From NCBI GenBank assembly GCA_032464575.1, contig JAWDKM010000005.1, positions 465,698 through 529,697 on the forward strand: 64,000 nucleotides of DNA. Reading direction: 5' to 3'. The position numbers were made by a program, and so were the translations under genes. Below are positions 34,666 through 43,564 of this stretch, in pieces. Position 1 is the first letter of the stretch. The number at the start of each line of letters is the position of its first letter. Below the pieces are notes generated by a model, which was given only the letters and a program-made list of their open reading frames with translations, made no database searches and was not told the DNA's origin. This DNA comes from Pontivivens sp032464575. Its GTDB lineage: Bacteria; Pseudomonadota; Alphaproteobacteria; Rhodobacterales; Rhodobacteraceae.

Positions 34666-35754
34666 ATGACCCACCAGATCGCCCCGCAACCCGGCATTCT
34701 CGACGTGATCCCCTACCAGGGTGGCGAGAGCAAGGTTCACGGCGCGAACCGCGTGGTGAAGCTCAGCTCCAACGAGAACCTGCTCGGCCCCTCGCAGCGC
34801 GCCATCGACGCCTACCGGCGCGTGGGCGACGGTCTCAACATCTATCCCGACGGGAGCCATGCGGAGTTGCGCCGTGCGATCGGCGAGGTGCACGGCCTCG
34901 ACCCCGCGCGGCTGATCTGCGGCGCTGGCTCGGACGAGATCCTGAGCCTCCTCTGCCAGGCCTATGCCGGGCCGGGGACGGAACTGGTCCACACCGAGCA
35001 CGGCTTTGCCATGTACGCGATCTACGGCAAGGTCGCGGGCGCGACGCCCGTGGTTGTGAAGGAGAAGAACCGGGAGACGGATGTCGATGCGCTCCTCGCC
35101 GGGGTCACGGACAAGACCCGCCTCCTCTTCGTCGCAAACCCCAACAACCCGACCGGAACGCTGATCCCGGATGCGGAGATCGCGCGGCTCGCCGACAGCC
35201 TGCCGCCGCATGTCCTCCTGGTCCTCGACGGCGCCTATTCAGAATTCGTGCGGGAGCCGGGCTACCAACCGCTCTCGATCGTCGAGGGGCGCGAGAACGT
35301 GGTGATGACCCGCACCTTCTCGAAGGTCTACGGCCTCGGTGCGCTGCGCATCGGCTGGGCCTACGCGCCCGCCCACGTGATCGACGTGCTCAACCGGGTC
35401 CGCGGGCCGTTCAACGTGACGGCGGCCGCGCTCGCGGCGGCGGAAGCGGCGGTGCGCGACACCGAGTGGACCGAGCACTGCGTGATCCAGACCGAGATCT
35501 GGCGCGAGTGGCTGGCGCGCGAGCTGCGCCGCGCGGGGATCGAGAGTGATCCCTCGCACTGCAACTTCATCTGCGCCCGCTTCCCCGATGACGCGACCGC
35601 CAAGGCCGCCGACAAGGCCCTGCGCGAACGTGGCCTGATCGTGCGCGACGTGTCGGGCTACAACCTGCCGGGCTCGCTGCGCATCACCATCGGGGATGAG
35701 GCCTCGATGCGCGGCGTTGCCGATACGCTGACCTGGTTCATGGCCGCGCGATGA
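34666..35754 (+). CDS. hisC: Histidinol-phosphate / aromatic aminotransferase
   Basis: A 362-residue class I/II PLP aminotransferase with 'NENLLGPSQRAIDA', 'YPDGSHAELRRAI', 'NPNNPTGTLI', 'DGAYSEF' and the PLP lysine in 'TRTFSKVYGLGALRIGWA'. The sequence is HisC-like. Because it overlaps a prephenate/arogenate dehydrogenase gene, it may act mainly on aromatic keto acids in tyrosine and phenylalanine synthesis, as described for paired hisC-tyrC genes. It overlaps tyrC by 4 bases (ATGA). Confidence 0.93.
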   Translation: MTHQIAPQPGILDVIPYQGGESKVHGANRVVKLSSNENLLGPSQRAIDAYRRVGDGLNIYPDGSHAELRRAIGEVHGLDPARLICGAGSDEILSLLCQAYAGPGTELVHTEHGFAMYAIYGKVAGATPVVVKEKNRETDVDALLAGVTDKTRLLFVANPNNPTGTLIPDAEIARLADSLPPHVLLVLDGAYSEFVREPGYQPLSIVEGRENVVMTRTFSKVYGLGALRIGWAYAPAHVIDVLNRVRGPFNVTAAALAAAEAAVRDTEWTEHCVIQTEIWREWLARELRRAGIESDPSHCNFICARFPDDATAKAADKALRERGLIVRDVSGYNLPGSLRITIGDEASMRGVADTLTWFMAAR

Positions 35755-36659
35755 TCTATCGCCGCGTGGCCCTCATCGGCCTCGGCCTGATCGCCGGGTC
35801 CATTGCGCTAGCCGCGAAACGGCGCGGTCTGGCCGGGGAGGTCGTGGGCACCGCCCGCACGGCAGAGACCCGCGCCACCGCGGCCCGCATCGGCCTCGTG
35901 GATCGGGTGGCGGAGACGGCGGTGGAGGCGGTCGAGGGCGCCGATCTCGTCATTCTCTGCGTCCCCGTCGGCGCGATGGAGACCGTCGCGCGCGAGATCG
36001 GCCCGAAGCTGGCGCCCGGAACCGTCGTCTCCGATGTCGGGTCCGTGAAGCAGGCGGTGACCGACGCCGTCGCGCCCCACCTGCCCGAGGGCGCCGTCTT
36101 CATTCCTGCCCACCCCCTCGCAGGTACCGAGCATTCGGGCCCGGAGTCCGGCTTCGCGACCCTCTTCGAGAATCGCTTCTGCGTGCTGACTCCTCATGAT
36201 GCGCCGCGCGACGAGGTCGCCCGCTACCGGCAGTTCTGGGAAGGCATGGGCGCGAATGTCGACGAGATGGATCCGGCGCACCACGACCGTGTGCTCGCCG
36301 TGACGTCCCACGTACCGCACCTGATCGCCTACACCATGGTCGGCGTGGCCGACGACCTGCGCCGGGTTACGAATTCCGAGGTCATCAAGTACTCTGCCGC
36401 CGGCTTTCGCGACTTCACGCGGATCGCGGCGTCGGATCCGACGATGTGGCGCGACGTGTTCCTCAACAACACCGGCGCGACGCTGGAGATCCTGGGCCGC
36501 TTCACAGAGGAGCTCTTCGCCCTGCAACGCGCGGTGCGGAAGGGCGACGGGGAGCACCTGCATGACTACTTCACCCGCACTCGCGCCATCCGCCGCGGCA
36601 TCCTGGAGGCCGGGCAAGACACCGACGCCCCCGATTTCGGACGGGTGAAGAAGGACTGA
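35751..36659 (+). CDS. tyrC: Prephenate/arogenate dehydrogenase family protein
   Basis: A 302-residue enzyme of tyrosine biosynthesis with a Rossmann N-terminus 'RRVALIGLGLIAGSIALAAK', the loop 'VSDVGSVKQAV', the catalytic His in 'FIPAHPLAGTEHSGPESGFA', and 'AVTSHVPHLIAYTMVG' before the C-terminal helical dimerisation domain. It converts prephenate or arogenate to the tyrosine precursor with NAD(P). It is coupled to hisC by an ATGA overlap and is the last gene of the plus-strand run. Confidence 0.93.
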   Translation: MIYRRVALIGLGLIAGSIALAAKRRGLAGEVVGTARTAETRATAARIGLVDRVAETAVEAVEGADLVILCVPVGAMETVAREIGPKLAPGTVVSDVGSVKQAVTDAVAPHLPEGAVFIPAHPLAGTEHSGPESGFATLFENRFCVLTPHDAPRDEVARYRQFWEGMGANVDEMDPAHHDRVLAVTSHVPHLIAYTMVGVADDLRRVTNSEVIKYSAAGFRDFTRIAASDPTMWRDVFLNNTGATLEILGRFTEELFALQRAVRKGDGEHLHDYFTRTRAIRRGILEAGQDTDAPDFGRVKKD

Positions 36660-36707
36660 TCTGCGCGGCATGCCCGCCAGGCGATAGGATGGGTCGGTGT
36701 GCTACCA

Positions 36708-36770
36708 CCCCGGACTTGATCCGGGGTCTTTCACCATCAAGCGCCTCGGCGCTTCGGCCGGGACGGTTAC
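36708..36770. repeat. Composite palindromic intergenic repeat, copy 2
   Basis: CCCCGGA/TCCGGGG (36708-36714, 36720-36726) followed by the trailing element GGCCGGGACGGTTACGC. It matches the first hairpin and the end of copy 1 at 7902-7986 and lies between the convergent tyrC and DUF2125 genes. It may act as a bidirectional terminator. Confidence 0.65.
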
Positions 36771-36775
36771 GCGAT

Positions 36776-37786
36776 CTACCGACGTTGCAAGCGCGGTGAG
36801 GGTCCCAGGATGATCGGACCCAGCCGCGTCAGCCCATCGCGGAACTGCAGCGGTGCCGACAGGCTGCTCGGGTCGCCGCTGGTGCGCGCCAAGAGCCGCA
36901 GGCCGAAGACCACCGCCTGCGCGTTGCCTTCGGGAATCGCTCCGTTCGCCACGCCGAGCTGGATCATCTCCTCCCAGTTCCGCGCGCGGATCGTCATCTC
37001 ACCCTCGGCCAGACCCTGCGAATCCGCCGTCACCTCCCCCAATGCGCGCAGGTCGAGCGCACCCCAGGTGGCACTCGCATCCGCCACGTCGAGTGCCAAG
37101 ACATCCGGAAGGTCCTGCTCCAGCGCCGTCAGGCTGAGCGCCGCGTCGAAGGTCGCGACCGCGTCCAGATGCACCACGTCGAAGACCGGCGGCAGCACGT
37201 CGCCAGGATCGATCCGCCCCCGCAGGTCGTCGGACAGCGTCATCTCCGTCAGCGACAGGCCCAGCCGGTGCGTCGTCCCGTCCATCGGCTCCGCCGCATC
37301 GGTCGCCGCAGCGACCTGCGCCACCGCGGCCGTCCAGCCTTGGGTGCTCTCGACCGACACCTCCTGCCCCTCGATCCGCGAGCGGCTGAGCGTGAAGGAG
37401 CCGTCGGCAGTCACGGCAGCCGACGCGCGCAGAACCTCGCCCTGCACCGCCAGCCGCTCGAAGGGTGTCGCGACGGTATGCACACCCGGCCAGGCGAGGA
37501 TCAGCTCGAAGGGCCGGTAGCTCAGCGTGAGCATCTCGAAACGCGGACCGGACCAGCTCCACCCGCTCTGCGGATCGGCGAGCTCGACCCCGGTCAGGAT
37601 CGTGTCGATCCGGTTCGGAAAGCCCGTGATGGTGAGATCGTCGTATTCTGCCACCCAGCCTTCGGCCGCGCGGGCCGCGAACCAGGTCTCGACCGCATCG
37701 CGGCGCAGGTCGGCACTGACCCACCAGTAGCCGGACCAGCCGAGGGCCGCGATCACGATAACGACGATGAGCGCGCGCATCTGCAT
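36776..37786 (-). CDS. DUF2125 domain-containing protein
   Basis: A 336-residue exported protein anchored by an N-terminal hydrophobic helix (about 4-24, 'RALIVVIVIAALGWSGYWWV'). The family pattern follows: 'AARAAEGWVAEYDDLTITGF', 'PNRIDTILTGVEL', 'WSGPRFEMLTLSYRP' and 'ATPFERLAVQGEVLRASA'. DUF2125 proteins are common in Alphaproteobacteria and uncharacterised; the body looks beta-rich and periplasmic. The ATG at 37786 has GGAG 6 bases upstream. It is divergent from the ChaC-like gene. Confidence 0.85.
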   Translation of the reverse strand: MQMRALIVVIVIAALGWSGYWWVSADLRRDAVETWFAARAAEGWVAEYDDLTITGFPNRIDTILTGVELADPQSGWSWSGPRFEMLTLSYRPFELILAWPGVHTVATPFERLAVQGEVLRASAAVTADGSFTLSRSRIEGQEVSVESTQGWTAAVAQVAAATDAAEPMDGTTHRLGLSLTEMTLSDDLRGRIDPGDVLPPVFDVVHLDAVATFDAALSLTALEQDLPDVLALDVADASATWGALDLRALGEVTADSQGLAEGEMTIRARNWEEMIQLGVANGAIPEGNAQAVVFGLRLLARTSGDPSSLSAPLQFRDGLTRLGPIILGPSPRLQRR

Positions 37787-37854
37787 GGCGATCTCCCCCT
37801 CTCGATCCAAGCGCAGGACCGGCCTATAGCATGGGATCGAAAGGACGGTAAGCA

Positions 37855-38424
37855 ATGGACCTCAGGCAACTCTGGGTATTCGGCTACGGCTCGCTGATGT
37901 GGAACCCCGGCTTCGCGCATGCGGAGCGGCAGGTGGCGGAGCTGCCGGGCTTTCGCCGCTCGTTCTGCATGCGCTCGGTCGAGCATCGCGGCACGCCGGA
38001 GGCGCCCGGGCTCGTGCTGGCACTGGAGGAACATGCCGGCACGTCCTGCCGCGGCGTCGCCTTCCGCCCCGAAGCCGAAGCGGCGGAGCGGACGCTCGCC
38101 TACCTGCGGGAGCGGGAACTGGTCACGTCAGCCTATCTTGAGACGGCGCAGCAGGTGCACCTCGACGACGGGCGGGCCGTTACCGCGCTGACCTACGTCA
38201 TGGACCCGCACCACGTTCAATACGCGGGCGGGCTGCCACTGGCCGAACAGGCGGAGATCATCGCGCGCTCCACCGGCGGTCGGGGACCGAACGCCGACTA
38301 CCTCTTCGCCACGGTGGATGCGTTGAAGGAGCTCGATATCGCCGATATCGAGCTGGAGGAGTTGGGCCGCCGGGTGGCGGCCCATCCGAAGATCAGCGGG
38401 CGGCGAGCTGCCGCGACACGATAG
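37855..38424 (+). CDS. chaC: Glutathione-specific gamma-glutamylcyclotransferase (ChaC-like)
   Basis: A 189-residue cytosolic enzyme. The ligand loop 'WVFGYGSLMWNPGF' and 'SVEHRGTPEAPGLVLALE' are ChaC hallmarks, and the Glu in 'YLRERELVTSAYLE' is the expected catalytic residue. ChaC enzymes cut glutathione to 5-oxoproline and Cys-Gly. With gshB nearby, both synthesis and turnover of glutathione are encoded in the window. The 3' end overlaps the convergent LysM gene by 32 bases. Confidence 0.9.
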   Translation: MDLRQLWVFGYGSLMWNPGFAHAERQVAELPGFRRSFCMRSVEHRGTPEAPGLVLALEEHAGTSCRGVAFRPEAEAAERTLAYLRERELVTSAYLETAQQVHLDDGRAVTALTYVMDPHHVQYAGGLPLAEQAEIIARSTGGRGPNADYLFATVDALKELDIADIELEELGRRVAAHPKISGRRAAATR

Positions 38425-39538
38425 AGAACCACTGCCCGTCGCCGCGCATCTGCTCCAGCCCCCGGTTCAGGCGGGAGATGGCACGCACGCCATCCGGGTT
38501 GGACTGGTTGGCCACCGCGTGCAGCGTCACACCCCGCTCCAGCGCGGGCACCGGCGCGACCTGCGCGCCAAGGCCACGCTCCGCGATGATGTCGCGCGCG
38601 TCGGTGAACGGCATGCTCACCAGATCGACCTCGCCCGCCAGCAGCGCGGTGAAGCAGCCACCGCTATCCGGCCGGCTGACCAGATCGCCGCCGCGGCCCG
38701 GCAGGCGGTCGGCTTCCAGGTCGAAGGTGAACAGCCCCTCGGGCCTGCAGATCCGCGCGGACGACAGCGACGCAGGCTCGGCGGCACCGGCGAAGCTGTT
38801 GCCACCCAGCGCCCAGGCCGTCATCCGGATCTCGTGAAACGGTTCGGAGAAGGCATACTTCGCGCAGAGCTCGATCATCTCCACGGCGAGCGTCTCGATG
38901 ACGTTGCAGTTGGGACGGATCGAGGGGAAGCCGACGTCGTAGGCCTCGCTGCCCATCGCCATCAGGAAGGCGAAGTTGTCGCCGACCAGTGTGGTGTCGA
39001 CCTCGGCATCCGGCGCGATGCGGCCATAGGCGGTTTCCAGAAGCTCGGTGGCGAGACCGCCATTGGGCAGGTTGGCCCCGGAATAGGGCGCGTTCCCGTC
39101 ATAGGTCACAAACCGCACGTCGGCCGGACCACCGAGGTCGATCTCGGGCTCCGGCTCCTCGGGCACGAGGGCCGCGATGGTCGTCTCGGGTTCCGGCTCC
39201 GGCTCGGGGGTGGGCGCCACGGAGACACGTTCCGGGGCGGGTTGTGGCGGCGAGGCCTCGATCACCGCGACCGGAGCGGCCGCGACCTGACCCGAGTTGG
39301 AACAGGGCAGATCGATGACGTCGCCGACCTCGATCACGTTTGGATCGAACCCGATGACGTTCCGGTTGGCCTCGAAGATCGGGCGGAAGTTGCCGTTGCC
39401 ATAGGCCCGCTCGGTGATGCCCCGCAACGTGTCGCCCGACTGGATGATGTAAGGCTCGCAGGGGACCTGCGCGGCCGCGTCGGACGCTGCCATGACCGTT
39501 GCCGCCCCCGCGGCCATGAGAAGAGATGACCGTCTCAC
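38393..39538 (-). CDS. LysM domain fused to a solute-binding-protein-3-like domain
   Basis: A 381-residue exported chimera: signal peptide (1-23), a LysM domain (about 28-80; 'YIIQSGDTLRGITERAYGNG' through 'VIEVGDVIDLPC'), a Pro/Glu-rich linker (about 85-135), then a type-3 periplasmic-binding-protein domain (about 138-381; 'VRFVTYDGNAPYSGANLPNG', 'MSMPFTDARDIIAE' region). LysM binds peptidoglycan, so the ligand-binding part would be tethered to the wall. No ABC permease is encoded nearby. It is divergent from the ExbB/OmpA-like pair. The function is unknown and the architecture is uncommon. Confidence 0.8.
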   Translation of the reverse strand: MRRSSLLMAAGAATVMAASDAAAQVPCEPYIIQSGDTLRGITERAYGNGNFRPIFEANRNVIGFDPNVIEVGDVIDLPCSNSGQVAAAPVAVIEASPPQPAPERVSVAPTPEPEPEPETTIAALVPEEPEPEIDLGGPADVRFVTYDGNAPYSGANLPNGGLATELLETAYGRIAPDAEVDTTLVGDNFAFLMAMGSEAYDVGFPSIRPNCNVIETLAVEMIELCAKYAFSEPFHEIRMTAWALGGNSFAGAAEPASLSSARICRPEGLFTFDLEADRLPGRGGDLVSRPDSGGCFTALLAGEVDLVSMPFTDARDIIAERGLGAQVAPVPALERGVTLHAVANQSNPDGVRAISRLNRGLEQMRGDGQWFSIVSRQLAAR

Positions 39539-39611
39539 ACGTACTATCCCGAATAAGTTTTGTTATCAGGTGCAACTGCACACCATGACCGCAAGGCCTA
39601 CAAGTGCGGTG

Positions 39612-39638
39612 CGGCAACAATGCGGCACCATGTTGCCG
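39612..39638. promoter_or_regulatory. Inverted repeat in the LysM-SBP / ExbB-like divergent promoter region
   Basis: CGGCAACA (39612-39619) and TGTTGCCG (39631-39638), spaced by 11 bases, lie in the 183-base divergent intergenic region. Spacing of about two helical turns between half-site centres fits a dimeric regulator. A stretch of six A's lies about 20 bases before the ExbB-like ATG. No protein can be assigned. Confidence 0.35.
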
Positions 39639-39721
39639 TGCGTACGCAGGGCGCGGAACGTCGTTGGATTGCCCGCGCGCAGCGCGTAGGATCGCGAAAA
39701 AAACGAACTACGCGGGGCAGT

Positions 39722-40852
39722 ATGATACTGGAAACCGACAAAGAGCCGCACTTTTCGCAGCCCATACGCCAGGTGCTGCTGATGGTGCTCATCCTCGGGC
39801 TGACGGGCGCGGGCGCGTTCGTGATCTATGGCTCGGTCGCATCGGTGTTCTTCGCGAACATCTATCTCAACGGCTTCATCCTCGGGGTGTTCGTCGTGGG
39901 CGTGCTCGCCTGCTTCTGGCAGGTGCTCACGCTCATCAGCGCCGTGAACTGGATCGAGGGCTTCGCGCTCAACCGCCCCGGCCACGAATTCGTGCAGTCG
40001 CCGCGGCTGCTCGCCTCGCTCGCCGCACTGCTGAAGGACCAGCGGGCGCGCCGGGGGCTGACCGCGAACTCCACCCGGTCGATCCTCGACTCGGTGGCCA
40101 CCCGCCTCGACGAGGCGCGCGACATCACGCGCTATATCATCAACCTCCTGATCTTCCTGGGTCTTCTGGGCACGTTCTATGGTCTCGCAACCACGGTTCC
40201 AGCCGTGGTGGAGACCATCCAGGCTCTCGCCCCGTCCGAGGGCGAGCAGGGCATCGCCGTGTTCCAGCGGCTGATGAGCGGCCTTGAAAGCCAGCTCGGC
40301 GGCATGGGCACCGCCTTCGCCTCTTCGCTGCTCGGCCTCGCCGCCTCGCTTGTCGTGGGCCTGCTGGAGCTTTTCGCCGGTCACGGCCAGAACCGCTTCT
40401 ACATGGAGCTGGAGGAGTGGCTGAGCTCCATCACCCGTATCGGCATCTCGACCGAGGGCGAGGGCGGCGCGCAGGGGCCCATCGCCTTTGACCTCGAAGG
40501 GCTGGGCGAACTGATGCGCCGGGCCGAGGAGCGGCGGGCGGAGACCGACGCCCGCATCGGTGAGTTGATCAACGTCGTCGCAGGCCTCGCCTCCCGCATC
40601 GACAGCGGTCAGAACGACAGCTCCAGCGAGGACATCAACCGCCTCGTCGCAAGCCAGGAGCGCATGACCGCCGCCGTCGAGGCGCGGGAGGAGGAGGCCG
40701 GCGCCCTCGATGCAGAGACGCGGATGCGCCTCAAGAACATCGACGTCCAGCTCCTGCGCGTGCTGGAGGAACTGGCCGCGGGCCGCCAGGACAGCGTGTC
40801 CGAGATCCGGGCCGAGATCGCGGCCCTCACCTCCGCGGTGAGGGGCGACTGA
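39722..40852 (+). CDS. MotA/TolQ/ExbB-like proton-channel protein
   Basis: A 376-residue inner-membrane protein with helices at about 17-39, 47-72, 137-160 and 190-215. The channel signature is 'FLGLLGTFYGLATTVPAVVE' followed later by 'GMGTAFASSLLGLAASLVVG'. This is the MotA/TolQ/ExbB type, in which a Thr/Ser/Asp set lines the proton path. A C-terminal helical tail of about 120 residues extends into the cytoplasm. It overlaps the downstream OmpA/MotB-like gene by one base (TGATG), so a stator-like complex is likely. What it drives is unknown. Confidence 0.88.
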   Translation: MILETDKEPHFSQPIRQVLLMVLILGLTGAGAFVIYGSVASVFFANIYLNGFILGVFVVGVLACFWQVLTLISAVNWIEGFALNRPGHEFVQSPRLLASLAALLKDQRARRGLTANSTRSILDSVATRLDEARDITRYIINLLIFLGLLGTFYGLATTVPAVVETIQALAPSEGEQGIAVFQRLMSGLESQLGGMGTAFASSLLGLAASLVVGLLELFAGHGQNRFYMELEEWLSSITRIGISTEGEGGAQGPIAFDLEGLGELMRRAEERRAETDARIGELINVVAGLASRIDSGQNDSSSEDINRLVASQERMTAAVEAREEEAGALDAETRMRLKNIDVQLLRVLEELAAGRQDSVSEIRAEIAALTSAVRGD

Positions 40853-42642
40853 TGGCGCTCCTCCGCCGTTCGGGCCAGCGCTTCACGGCCAATATCTGGC
40901 CGGGCTTCGTGGACGCGATGACCGCGCTCCTGCTGGTTCTGATGTTCGTGCTGACGATCTTCATGGTCATGCAGTTCGTGTTGCAGGAGACGATCTCGGG
41001 CCAGGGCCGTCGGCTGGAGGAGCTCTCCACCGAGCTCGCCACCCTGGCCGAGGCACTGGGGCTGGAGCAGCAGCGCACCGATCAGCTCGAAACCGAGGTC
41101 GGCACGCTGACCGGTTCCCTCGATGAGGCCAACGAACTCGCGGAGACGCAACGCCTCCTCATCGCGTCGCTGGAGGCCGAGGCCGACGAGGCCTCCACCC
41201 GCATCGCCAGTTTCGAGGAGCAGGTGGCGAGCCTTCTGGCCCGCAACACCGACCTTACCGCCTCGCTGACCGCGTCGCGCGACGAAGCCGCCGCACAGGC
41301 CGAGGAGCTGACCGCCAACGCCGAGGAGATCGCCCGCCTGCGCGACGAAAGCACCGAGCAGATCAGCCAGATAGAGGCGCTGCAACTCGCGCTCGCCAGC
41401 GCCCGCGACGAGATCAGCGCGCAGGAGGAGGCCGCCCGCCTCGCCGCTGCACAGCGCGAGGCGCTGGACGCCCTCGTGGCCGATCTGCGGGCCGAGGCGG
41501 CCGAGCAGGAGGTCTCCCTCGCCGAGCTCTCTGCCGCACTCGACGAGACGCGCAACGCCAATACCGAGCTCCAGACCGCCCTCGCCGACACCCGCGCCGA
41601 ACTGACGGAAGAGGAGCAGGCGCTCCTCGCCGAACAGGCCGCCGCCGCGCGCCTGCGCGAACAGCTCGCCAACGCCGAAGGCGCCCTGACCGAGGAGGAG
41701 CAGGCCCGCCTCGCAGAGGCCGCCGCCGCCGAGGCCCTGCGCGAGCGGCTGCAGAACGCCGATGCCGAGCTCACCGCCATGACCCTCGCGCTGGAGGAGC
41801 AGCGCCGCGAGGCGGAGGAGACGCTGACCCTGCTCGCCGCCGCCGAGGCCGCCCGGCAGATCAGCGACCAGGCCCAGGCCGATCAGGTCAGCGAACTCGA
41901 CCGCCAGCGCGCGCTCCTCAGCCAGGCCAACCAGCTCCTGACCGAGCAGCGCAGCGAAACCGCGGACGCTCGCCGCCAGGTCGCGCTCCTCAACCAGCAG
42001 ACCGCCGAGCTGCGCCGCCAGCTCTCCGGCCTGCAGAACCTGCTCGACGCCGCAGCCGAGCGCGATGCGGAGAACCAGGTCCAGATCGAGGCGCTGGGCT
42101 CGCAGCTCAACAGCGCGCTCGCCCAGGTTGCCGCGGACCAGCGCCGCCGCGCGCAACTGGCCGAGGACGAGGCGGAGCAGCTTCGCAACGCCCGCTCCGA
42201 ATTCTTCGGCCGCCTGCGCGAGATCCTCGGCAACCAGGAGGGCGTGCGCATCGTCGGCGACCGCTTCGTCTTCTCCTCCGAAGTGCTGTTCGAGCCCGGC
42301 TCCGCGCAGCTCGGGGTGGAGGGACGCCAGCAGATCTCGGACGTGGCGAGCGTCATCCAGCAGATCTCGGGCGACATTCCGGAGGACATCGACTGGATCC
42401 TGCAGGTGAATGGCCATACCGACCGCATCCCGGTCAGCACCGCCTCGGCCTATGCAGACAACTGGGAGCTCAGCCAGGCGCGCGCTCTCTCGGTCGTGCG
42501 CTACCTCCAGAACGCCGAGGACATCCCGCCGAACCGGCTGGCCGCGACGGGCTTTGGCGAGTACCAGCCCGTAGACGAGGGATCGAGCTTCGAGGCGCTA
42601 GCGCGCAACCGCCGGATCGAGCTGAAGTTCACCCAGCGCTAG
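40852..42642 (+). CDS. MotB/OmpA-like protein with very long coiled coil
   Basis: A 596-residue protein with one N-terminal membrane helix (about 17-42; 'NIWPGFVDAMTALLLVLMFV', including an Asp typical of MotB/ExbD ion paths), a periplasmic coiled coil of about 400 residues rich in Ala, Glu, Gln and Leu (about 47-450), and a C-terminal OmpA domain (about 460-596; 'EVLFEPGSAQLGVEGRQQIS', 'GHTDRIPV', 'NWELSQARALSVVRYL') that binds peptidoglycan. It pairs with the upstream channel protein. The coil is far longer than in MotB and could span the periplasm. Confidence 0.88.
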   Translation: MALLRRSGQRFTANIWPGFVDAMTALLLVLMFVLTIFMVMQFVLQETISGQGRRLEELSTELATLAEALGLEQQRTDQLETEVGTLTGSLDEANELAETQRLLIASLEAEADEASTRIASFEEQVASLLARNTDLTASLTASRDEAAAQAEELTANAEEIARLRDESTEQISQIEALQLALASARDEISAQEEAARLAAAQREALDALVADLRAEAAEQEVSLAELSAALDETRNANTELQTALADTRAELTEEEQALLAEQAAAARLREQLANAEGALTEEEQARLAEAAAAEALRERLQNADAELTAMTLALEEQRREAEETLTLLAAAEAARQISDQAQADQVSELDRQRALLSQANQLLTEQRSETADARRQVALLNQQTAELRRQLSGLQNLLDAAAERDAENQVQIEALGSQLNSALAQVAADQRRRAQLAEDEAEQLRNARSEFFGRLREILGNQEGVRIVGDRFVFSSEVLFEPGSAQLGVEGRQQISDVASVIQQISGDIPEDIDWILQVNGHTDRIPVSTASAYADNWELSQARALSVVRYLQNAEDIPPNRLAATGFGEYQPVDEGSSFEALARNRRIELKFTQR

Positions 42643-42679
42643 GGGGGCTGTGCTACCCTCCGAGGCCGGAGGTCACGCC

Positions 42680-43285
42680 ATGCTCGAACTCTTTCACGCG
42701 CCGCAAAGCCGCTCCTCCCGCTTGCTCTGGCTGCTGGAGGAACTTGGTGCGGAAGGGGTAGAGGTCCGCTACATGAACATCGCCCGGCGCGATGGCAGCG
42801 GCGGGCGCGATCCGGCGAACCCGCATCCCGATGGCAAGGTCCCCGCCCTGCTGCACGACGGGGCCCTGGTGCTGGAGACGACGGCGATCATCCAGCATCT
42901 GTGCGACCTCCATCCCCAAACCGGGCTGTTGCCGCCCGTTGGAACACCGCAACGCGGCGTAGCACTCGGCTGGCTCGCCTATTACGGCGCCGTGCTCGAA
43001 CCGGTGCTGATCGCGCAGTTCATGGGCCTGGGCGATGACCCGATGATCGCACGGACCTATCGCGATCTCGGCGCGGTCCATGCGCGGATAGAGGCGGCGC
43101 TGGCCGAGGCTCCGTACCTGAGCGGCGAGGCGTTCGGTGCCGCGGACCTGCTCTACGCCAGCCTCGGCACCTGGATGCGCGACGCCCTGCCGCAAAGCGA
43201 ACCGGTCCAGGACTGGCTCGACCGCTGCCTTGTCCGCCCGGCCTGCGCCGCCGGGGCTGCGCGAGATGCGGAACCGGTGGCGTAG
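42680..43285 (+). CDS. Glutathione S-transferase family protein
   Basis: A 201-residue GST-like protein. The thioredoxin-fold N-domain has 'LFHAPQSRSSRLLWLLEELG', 'NPHPDGKVPALLHDGALVLE' and 'TTAIIQHLCDLHP' (cis-Pro and Glu/Thr-Thr glutathione contacts). The all-helical C-domain ends with 'EAFGAADLLYASLGTWM'. The reaction is unknown. ATG at 42680 is the family-like start. It lies 37 bases after the coiled-coil gene and may be transcribed with it. Confidence 0.88.
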   Translation: MLELFHAPQSRSSRLLWLLEELGAEGVEVRYMNIARRDGSGGRDPANPHPDGKVPALLHDGALVLETTAIIQHLCDLHPQTGLLPPVGTPQRGVALGWLAYYGAVLEPVLIAQFMGLGDDPMIARTYRDLGAVHARIEAALAEAPYLSGEAFGAADLLYASLGTWMRDALPQSEPVQDWLDRCLVRPACAAGAARDAEPVA

Positions 43286-43288
43286 GAC

Positions 43289-43429
43289 TGTCATTCTCGG
43301 ACTTGATCCGAGGATCCGCCTATGGGGGCGGCCTGGACGATCACAACACTGCCACCGTCCGGGCCGAAGCGCCGGGACCGTTCCGTCACGAGGCGCTCGG
43401 CAGCCAAAAACCCCGGATCCAGTCCGGGG
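43289..43429. repeat. Composite palindromic intergenic repeat, copy 3
   Basis: CTCGGA/TCCGAG (43295-43300, 43306-43311) at one end and CCCCGGA/TCCGGGG (43411-43417, 43423-43429) at the other, with a 'CGCCGGGACCGTTCCG' segment between them. These hairpins match those of the other copies. It occupies the gap between the GST gene and the clpA terminator. Confidence 0.65.
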
Positions 43430-43518
43430 CGGTATTGTTCTGGAGCATCGCTCCGCCCTACGGCACCTCCGGGCAGGACAGCTCTCAAAGGCAAACTCAC
43501 GCTGGCTGACCCCAAACG

Positions 43519-43545
43519 AAAAAGGCGGCCCAACGGACCGCCCTT
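43519..43545 (-). terminator. Rho-independent terminator of clpA
   Basis: On the minus strand GGCGGTCC pairs with GGGCCGCC around a 3-base loop (43524-43542) and is followed by five T's (43519-43523), with A's on the other side. It lies about 20 bases beyond the clpA stop. This is a textbook intrinsic terminator. Confidence 0.85.
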
Positions 43546-43564
43546 TCCAATCACGTCTTCCGGA

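Noticed and set aside
39722..42642. Zorya-like defence system (ZorA/ZorB)
   Set aside because: A MotA-like plus MotB-like pair recalls ZorAB, but the long coil is on the OmpA/MotB subunit rather than on the channel subunit, and no ZorC, ZorD or ZorE-type genes are near. The pair is a common Rhodobacterales arrangement.
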